Positions 32,512-36,066 of a DNA stretch of 36,066 bases are shown here, in pieces. Source of the DNA: Scytonema sp. UIC 10036 (GTDB lineage: Bacteria > Cyanobacteriota > Cyanobacteriia > Cyanobacteriales > Nostocaceae). Position 1 is the first letter of the stretch, and each line of letters begins with the position of its first letter. The position numbers were made by a program, and so were the translations under genes. The stretch covers positions 1 through 36,066 of the forward strand of contig NZ_WJFC01000128.1 in the NCBI RefSeq assembly GCF_009725235.1. The letters run 5' to 3'. The notes below the pieces were generated by a model. The model saw nothing but the letters and a program-made list of their open reading frames with translations, had not been told where the DNA came from and ran no database searches.

Positions 32512-33732
32512 TCACCTTCCCAAAAGTCCACTATTCAAGCACTTTTCATACTGAGACACAAACCGAGCTGCTTCATCCAAAGGAGTTGGTCGAGAGTATA
32601 AAAGCTGCTGAGCGTGCAAAGCGAGTTCAGTCAAAACAGTATCTTCTACCAATCCCCGCGCTATTGCTTTCGCTTTCAGCGCATCCAACCGCCCGCGCAA
32701 CTCCGATCGCATTTCCAAAGGTGCTCTGTTAGCAGCGTATACTTTTTCAGTAGCTGCAATATATTCCTTCACCTTGGCAATCCAATTTTCCAGACCAACA
32801 CACACCGGATTAACAAGTCCTTCAGCAAATTTAGTTTCCAGTCTACTCAACCAGGACACAAGCGCTTCTATATGCTTATCCTCCAAAGGAATTTGCAGCC
32901 CAGAATGGTCAACAACTTTTAAAGTGCTTTCCGTATAAGCCTCTAATGCTTGGTGGTGAAGTTTTATTAACTGCGATCGCAACTGATGAGCGCGAGTAAA
33001 ACCGTCTCTGAGAAATTGCTGCTGTTTTGCCAATTGCTCTAGAGTCGTTTTCACCTGCGTTATTTGGGGTTGAATATCGCTTGTGAAATCATCTGTCACT
33101 CCTAAAGGGTCGCTTTCCACACAGTCACGCAGCAAGTTAATTTTGTGACTCACTGCGGAAAGTTCTTTCAAGGACTCTACACCGAGTGCGATCGCCAACG
33201 CTTGCAGTTTCTCAATCTCTGCTTGTGCTTGAATTAGCATGGGTTCCAAACGCGCCCACGCTGAATCAACAGCTAATACAACTTCTTTAGCATCATCAAA
33301 GGCATTTGTCATCAGATGCAGTAATTCTTGGGGAGCGATCGAGTGAGTTGTCTCAGGCGCACTTAAAAGACCCCTCTCTGCTAAAGGAGTTTGTACAACA
33401 GACAATTCAATAGAGGGTGTTATCAGTATTTTCTCTATTTCTTGTAATTTCTGTTGCGACAGCAAAAGTCGAGATATTGAAGAACGTAGTTGATTGGCTT
33501 TATGAACCGTATTTACAATTAAGTCAAAATACCCAAACAGGTCATTCATTGCGCTCAATGCTGAAGAGACACGTGTTTGGGTAACGCCTGTAAGTTTTGC
33601 TTTAGGAAATCCAGAACTACCAGCAAGGCGCTGGTATGTGGGAAGATTGTGTAAATCGATAAGATTCTGACTCACAAGGTCAATCTTCAATTTCCAGTCA
33701 GCTAGCAACTGGTCAATTTCTTCAAGAGTCAT
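32512..33732 (-). CDS. Coiled-coil protein at the head of the PknG-like locus
   Basis: The product is 406 aa, soluble, almost all helical with long heptad stretches, beginning TLEEIDQLLADWKLKIDLVSQNLIDL. It has one or two cysteines and no enzyme motif. It is encoded first in the minus-strand run and ends 174 bases before the kinase start. I do not recognise a named family. The position suggests a scaffold or adaptor for the kinase/FHA/VWA proteins, which is inference. AAGAGTCATT at the start gives no clear ribosome-binding site. Confidence 0.7.
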   Translation of the reverse strand: MTLEEIDQLLADWKLKIDLVSQNLIDLHNLPTYQRLAGSSGFPKAKLTGVTQTRVSSALSAMNDLFGYFDLIVNTVHKANQLRSSISRLLLSQQKLQEIEKILITPSIELSVVQTPLAERGLLSAPETTHSIAPQELLHLMTNAFDDAKEVVLAVDSAWARLEPMLIQAQAEIEKLQALAIALGVESLKELSAVSHKINLLRDCVESDPLGVTDDFTSDIQPQITQVKTTLEQLAKQQQFLRDGFTRAHQLRSQLIKLHHQALEAYTESTLKVVDHSGLQIPLEDKHIEALVSWLSRLETKFAEGLVNPVCVGLENWIAKVKEYIAATEKVYAANRAPLEMRSELRGRLDALKAKAIARGLVEDTVLTELALHAQQLLYSRPTPLDEAARFVSQYEKCLNSGLLGR

Positions 33733-34351
33733 TGGTTGGGAGTTAGTGGTTGGTTGTTAATTTTTATGTTGTCATCTTATCTTGCCAGGAATATTACTTA
33801 ATTAAATAAACCGCAAAGACGCAGAGGACACAGAGAAAAGAGGAGAGAAGATCGGTAATCTTATGGCGGAAAGGGAGTAGTACAGGACTTACGCAAAGCC
33901 CCTCTTTTGAAGGCAGGGCTGATTCATTCCCTCAAAGGCTTATAATGTCAAGGGTTACTTTTAGCAAATACTCAAATTTTTCCAGAAAAATTTGAATTTC
34001 GTGGGTGGAAATATAAATTTTCTATGACTTCTGTCTCAAAAAACAAAATTTGCCGTCTCGGAGATAAATAAGGTTAAAATGCCTTAGTATTCGGTTTACC
34101 ATGTTACTCCCTGCGATTTCATCGGTTTTGAACCATCTCAACTTTAATCAAGATTTGTAAGTGCTTATGAGCAGTGATCATTTCGTTCTGAATCCTTCTA
34201 CGACTATCAGATTTGCTGCAAGCAATGTTCAGGAAGTTCAGATAGTTGTAGGTGAGGGAAGTCAGCGTGTTGAACTCGCAACATTCAATCACAGACTTAT
34301 ATCTTGGTTACTCAAACTGCGCCACCCATGTTGTCATACTAAGACTTAATA
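33733..34351. other. Intergenic region: repeats, hairpin, no confident gene
   Basis: It holds short TTAGTGGTTGG repeats (33740-33757), the GCAGAGG repeat (33806-33835), ACAGGACTTACGCAA (33881) as often seen at the edges of cyanobacterial insertion remnants, and a 10-bp-stem hairpin TCAAATTTTT/AAAAATTTGA (33972-33995). A 62-codon plus-strand frame at 34161-34349 has no recognisable homology and I do not call it. The region separates the kinase locus from the upstream DAVLGGQ paralogue and should hold the promoter of the locus. Confidence 0.5.
33806..33835. repeat. Dispersed GCAGAGG repeat, plus orientation
   Basis: ATAAACCGCAAAGACGCAGA continues GGACACAGAG. It is an inverted near-copy of 32432-32461 on the other side of the coiled-coil gene. 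Confidence 0.75.
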
Positions 34352-35164
34352 TTAAAAAACTTCCTTGAAATTCTCTCCTCTAAAATCAAAGTACTGATTT
34401 TCTTGGACAACTTCCTCATGAACAAATGCTAATTGTTTGGTGTAGCCTAGTAATTCCCAGAGTTGCTCTAGTAATTCTACATTTTTATCATTTTGTAGCT
34501 TTTTTAAAACGCGGTTATTAAATTTCCATGGTTCTTCATATTCTGGAAAATCATCTAAAGACAATTGATTTAATTGACACCAACGATAAATATTAAAATT
34601 TTCATTATGGATAACTACACCAATTGCAGACAAATTTATTTCCAGCATTATTGTTTGGTGTAATATCTTTGCCTCAAGTTCAGCATTTTCTTGAAAAAGA
34701 TGCCGCGATATGAGTTGAGGATACTCTGCATAAAAATCGTAGTAATAATCACTTTCTACTTTTTCTCGATCGTTAGGAAGATAATCACATATATAATAAT
34801 ACGTTTCATTTTGGTAATAAATTGCAGATTGATAAACACAATAAACTTTATCTCTTTCCTTTAAAAGAAGACCATTGTTAACAGCTTGTCTAGCTTTTAT
34901 AGATGTTACACTCTGCAATAGTTTATAAGCTGTTGCTCTGACAATGAATGTTTTATCATTCATAGCCTCCACTAACAAATCTATTCCGGCTTCTCCATAT
35001 TGAAGAGCATTAGCAAGAGGAATTGTTCTTCGTTCGCCAGTCAAAGTAGCGAAACGTTTTCGCAAACCTTCTATTCCACCGAGAATAACACCGCTTATCA
35101 GAGGTGGTGCTTGTCCTCCCAAAACAGCATCAAAGTCTTGAGGTTGGTGGATATGTTCTATCAT
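34352..35164 (-). CDS. DAVLGGQ-family protein (paralogue of the gene at 28258)
   Basis: The product is 270 aa from ATG 35164 (MIEHIHQPQDFDAVLGG). This places the start 11 residues before DAVLGG, exactly as in the 267-aa paralogue; an in-frame GTG at 35224 would add 20 residues that the paralogue lacks. It shares GVILGGIEGLRKRFA, the HEAT-like segment (GIDLLVEAMNDKTFIVRATAYKLLQS), ISRHLFQENAELE and the ending ENQYFDFRGENFKEVF. The middle of each protein (about 125-215) is more divergent. No partner is adjacent except the kinase locus 600 bases downstream. Function unknown. Confidence 0.7.
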   Translation of the reverse strand: MIEHIHQPQDFDAVLGGQAPPLISGVILGGIEGLRKRFATLTGERRTIPLANALQYGEAGIDLLVEAMNDKTFIVRATAYKLLQSVTSIKARQAVNNGLLLKERDKVYCVYQSAIYYQNETYYYICDYLPNDREKVESDYYYDFYAEYPQLISRHLFQENAELEAKILHQTIMLEINLSAIGVVIHNENFNIYRWCQLNQLSLDDFPEYEEPWKFNNRVLKKLQNDKNVELLEQLWELLGYTKQLAFVHEEVVQENQYFDFRGENFKEVF

Positions 35165-35224
35165 ATAGTCATGCTTCGCGATCGCCAAATAATCACTGCT
35201 TCTATTAGTTTTCTCAGAACTCAC

Positions 35225-35455
35225 CTATGTGTCATCGATGTTCATCATAGGTTTTTAGCGAGCGTAGTTGATGAACTGATACAGCTTCAATCAATCCACT
35301 TGTCGATACTCAAATCGCGCAAAGGTGGTAAGTCTTGCGCTGCTTTATTAAAGTCTGGAGTTTCATCAAAGTAATCACCTAGGTTCAACAAGTGTATTTT
35401 AAACCACTTTATTTGATAAATGTTAGAGTGAATTTGCTAAAACTCTTTCAGTCTG
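35225..35455. other. Intergenic, no gene seen
   Basis: I see no coding region or strong repeat. It would carry the promoter of the DAVLGGQ paralogue and the 3' end region of the following minus-strand hypothetical gene. Confidence 0.4.
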
Positions 35456-35917
35456 TCATGAATGCTCATTATGAGTTTTAATATTTATTAATTGCTTATA
35501 CAGTAGTAGAAGACCTGTTACAACACATTCTGAAAGTTGGTCTGTTGCGTTAAATGTGTTGAGTTTATACCAAGTGTCAGGTGTCACTTTCATTTTGATG
35601 GACTGTGGAGCTAGATTACAAGGATATTCTTCAAGACTGCTAATAGATACTCCCAAACTGTCTGCATAAAAAAGAGCATACTTGATGGCAGAGTTTAAAG
35701 TGACTTCAAAACTTAATCCTAAGGCTTGGCGAATTTCCTTAGCTATCTTCTCTTGAGTTTCGCCGAGCTTAATAGTAAATTGTGTTGGGTTTTCAATTTC
35801 TCGCTCCTGCTGAACCGCCTCCGCAATGACTCGCTCTACATAGGCATTTTCTGGTTGAGATGTTGAAATATCTGTTGGCTCATTATTTTGCGAAATATCT
35901 TGCATAGTTTCGTTCAT
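35456..35917 (-). CDS. Hypothetical protein
   Basis: The product is 153 aa and I do not recognise it. The N-terminal ~40 residues are acidic, Gln/Asn-rich and probably disordered. Residues ~45-95 (FTIKLGETQEKIAKEIRQALGLSFEVTLNSAIKYALFYADSLG) are helical, and a second similar strand-helix unit follows (QSIKMKVTPDTWYKLNTFNATDQLSECVVTGLLLLYKQL). Both halves look like a strand followed by two helices, which could be a ribbon-helix-helix-like DNA-binding repeat, but this is only a pattern reading. It stands alone on the minus strand near the window edge. Confidence 0.55.
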   Translation of the reverse strand: MNETMQDISQNNEPTDISTSQPENAYVERVIAEAVQQEREIENPTQFTIKLGETQEKIAKEIRQALGLSFEVTLNSAIKYALFYADSLGVSISSLEEYPCNLAPQSIKMKVTPDTWYKLNTFNATDQLSECVVTGLLLLYKQLINIKTHNEHS

Positions 35918-36066
35918 CTGCTACAAGCTGCGGTTAGTTCAATATCCTGTACCTTAGAAAAGTGGAATAGGTTGGCGCAAATAATTATTACTAGTAGTCT
36001 GTCACATCAACTTTGCTGGGTAAGACACTTGGGTATAAGCGCTCCATCTTTCTCCGTGCATCAGTA
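35918..36066. other. Window edge, no gene seen
   Basis: No start, RNA gene or repeat could be supported in the last ~150 bases; a neighbouring gene may begin beyond the window. Confidence 0.35.

Noticed and set aside
34161..34349. 62-codon plus-strand gene
   Set aside because: It has no recognisable motif or ribosome-binding site and lies in a region of remnants; reported only as intergenic.
35165..35224. GTG start 20 codons upstream for the second DAVLGGQ protein
   Set aside because: The paralogue begins at the position equivalent to ATG 35164, and no ribosome-binding site supports the GTG.

Overview
The window looks like chromosome of a filamentous, Nostocales-type cyanobacterium. The palindrome GCGATCGC (HIP1) recurs through genes and spacers, short heptamer-type tandem repeats (TTAGTGG/TTAGTTG and their complements) sit between genes, and several families are typical of cyanobacteria: multi-PAS histidine kinases, DAVLGGQ-motif proteins, orthocaspase relatives and CHAT/TPR relics. 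This assignment is inference; no rRNA or other taxonomic marker is present.

Layout. (1) 1-4.5 kb: a small YcxB-like membrane protein, then a translationally coupled two-component pair on the minus strand. The pair is a sensor kinase with an ethylene-receptor (ETR1)-type membrane domain that keeps all the copper/ethylene-site residues, followed by a REC-PAS-histidine kinase hybrid. (2) 4.9-9.4 kb: a minus-strand run of flavin monooxygenase, two short-chain dehydrogenases and a membrane-anchored alpha/beta hydrolase, which looks like an oxidative catabolic or tailoring cassette. (3) 9.4-15.2 kb: a decaying accessory zone. It holds dispersed palindromic repeats, CHAT/TPR relics, a serine-recombinase (IS607-type) relic, and an IS605-type element (TnpA Y1 plus TnpB). 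The element has inserted cleanly into a GNAT gene, whose two halves can be rejoined in frame. A PIN-type toxin-antitoxin pair follows. (4) 15.3-23.9 kb: an Rpn/DUF2887 nuclease-like protein, an uncharacterised 373-aa protein, methylthioadenosine phosphorylase, a secreted tyrosinase, a Tat-exported caspase-fold protein whose His/Cys dyad is replaced by Tyr/Ser, and ATP sulfurylase. (5) 24.0-24.6 kb: a ParE-type toxin-antitoxin pair. (6) 24.6-33.7 kb: the most interesting block. It is a minus-strand Ser/Thr-phosphorylation locus: a coiled-coil protein, a PknG-like kinase (zinc ribbon, kinase, TPR), a PP2C phosphatase with two zinc ribbons, a DAVLGGQ protein, a VWA-domain protein, a zinc-ribbon FHA protein, and a four-TM protein with two extracytoplasmic helical domains resembling GlnX. 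(7) 34.3-35.9 kb: a second DAVLGGQ paralogue and a hypothetical protein.

How the genes may work together. In the 24.6-33.7 kb block the membrane protein would sense an extracytoplasmic signal, the PknG-like kinase would phosphorylate the FHA protein, the PP2C would reset it, and the VWA and coiled-coil proteins would scaffold. This parallels the mycobacterial GlnH-GlnX-PknG-GarA amino-acid sensing pathway, but no GlnH-type binding protein is seen here. All functional statements rest on motifs read by eye; no searches were run.
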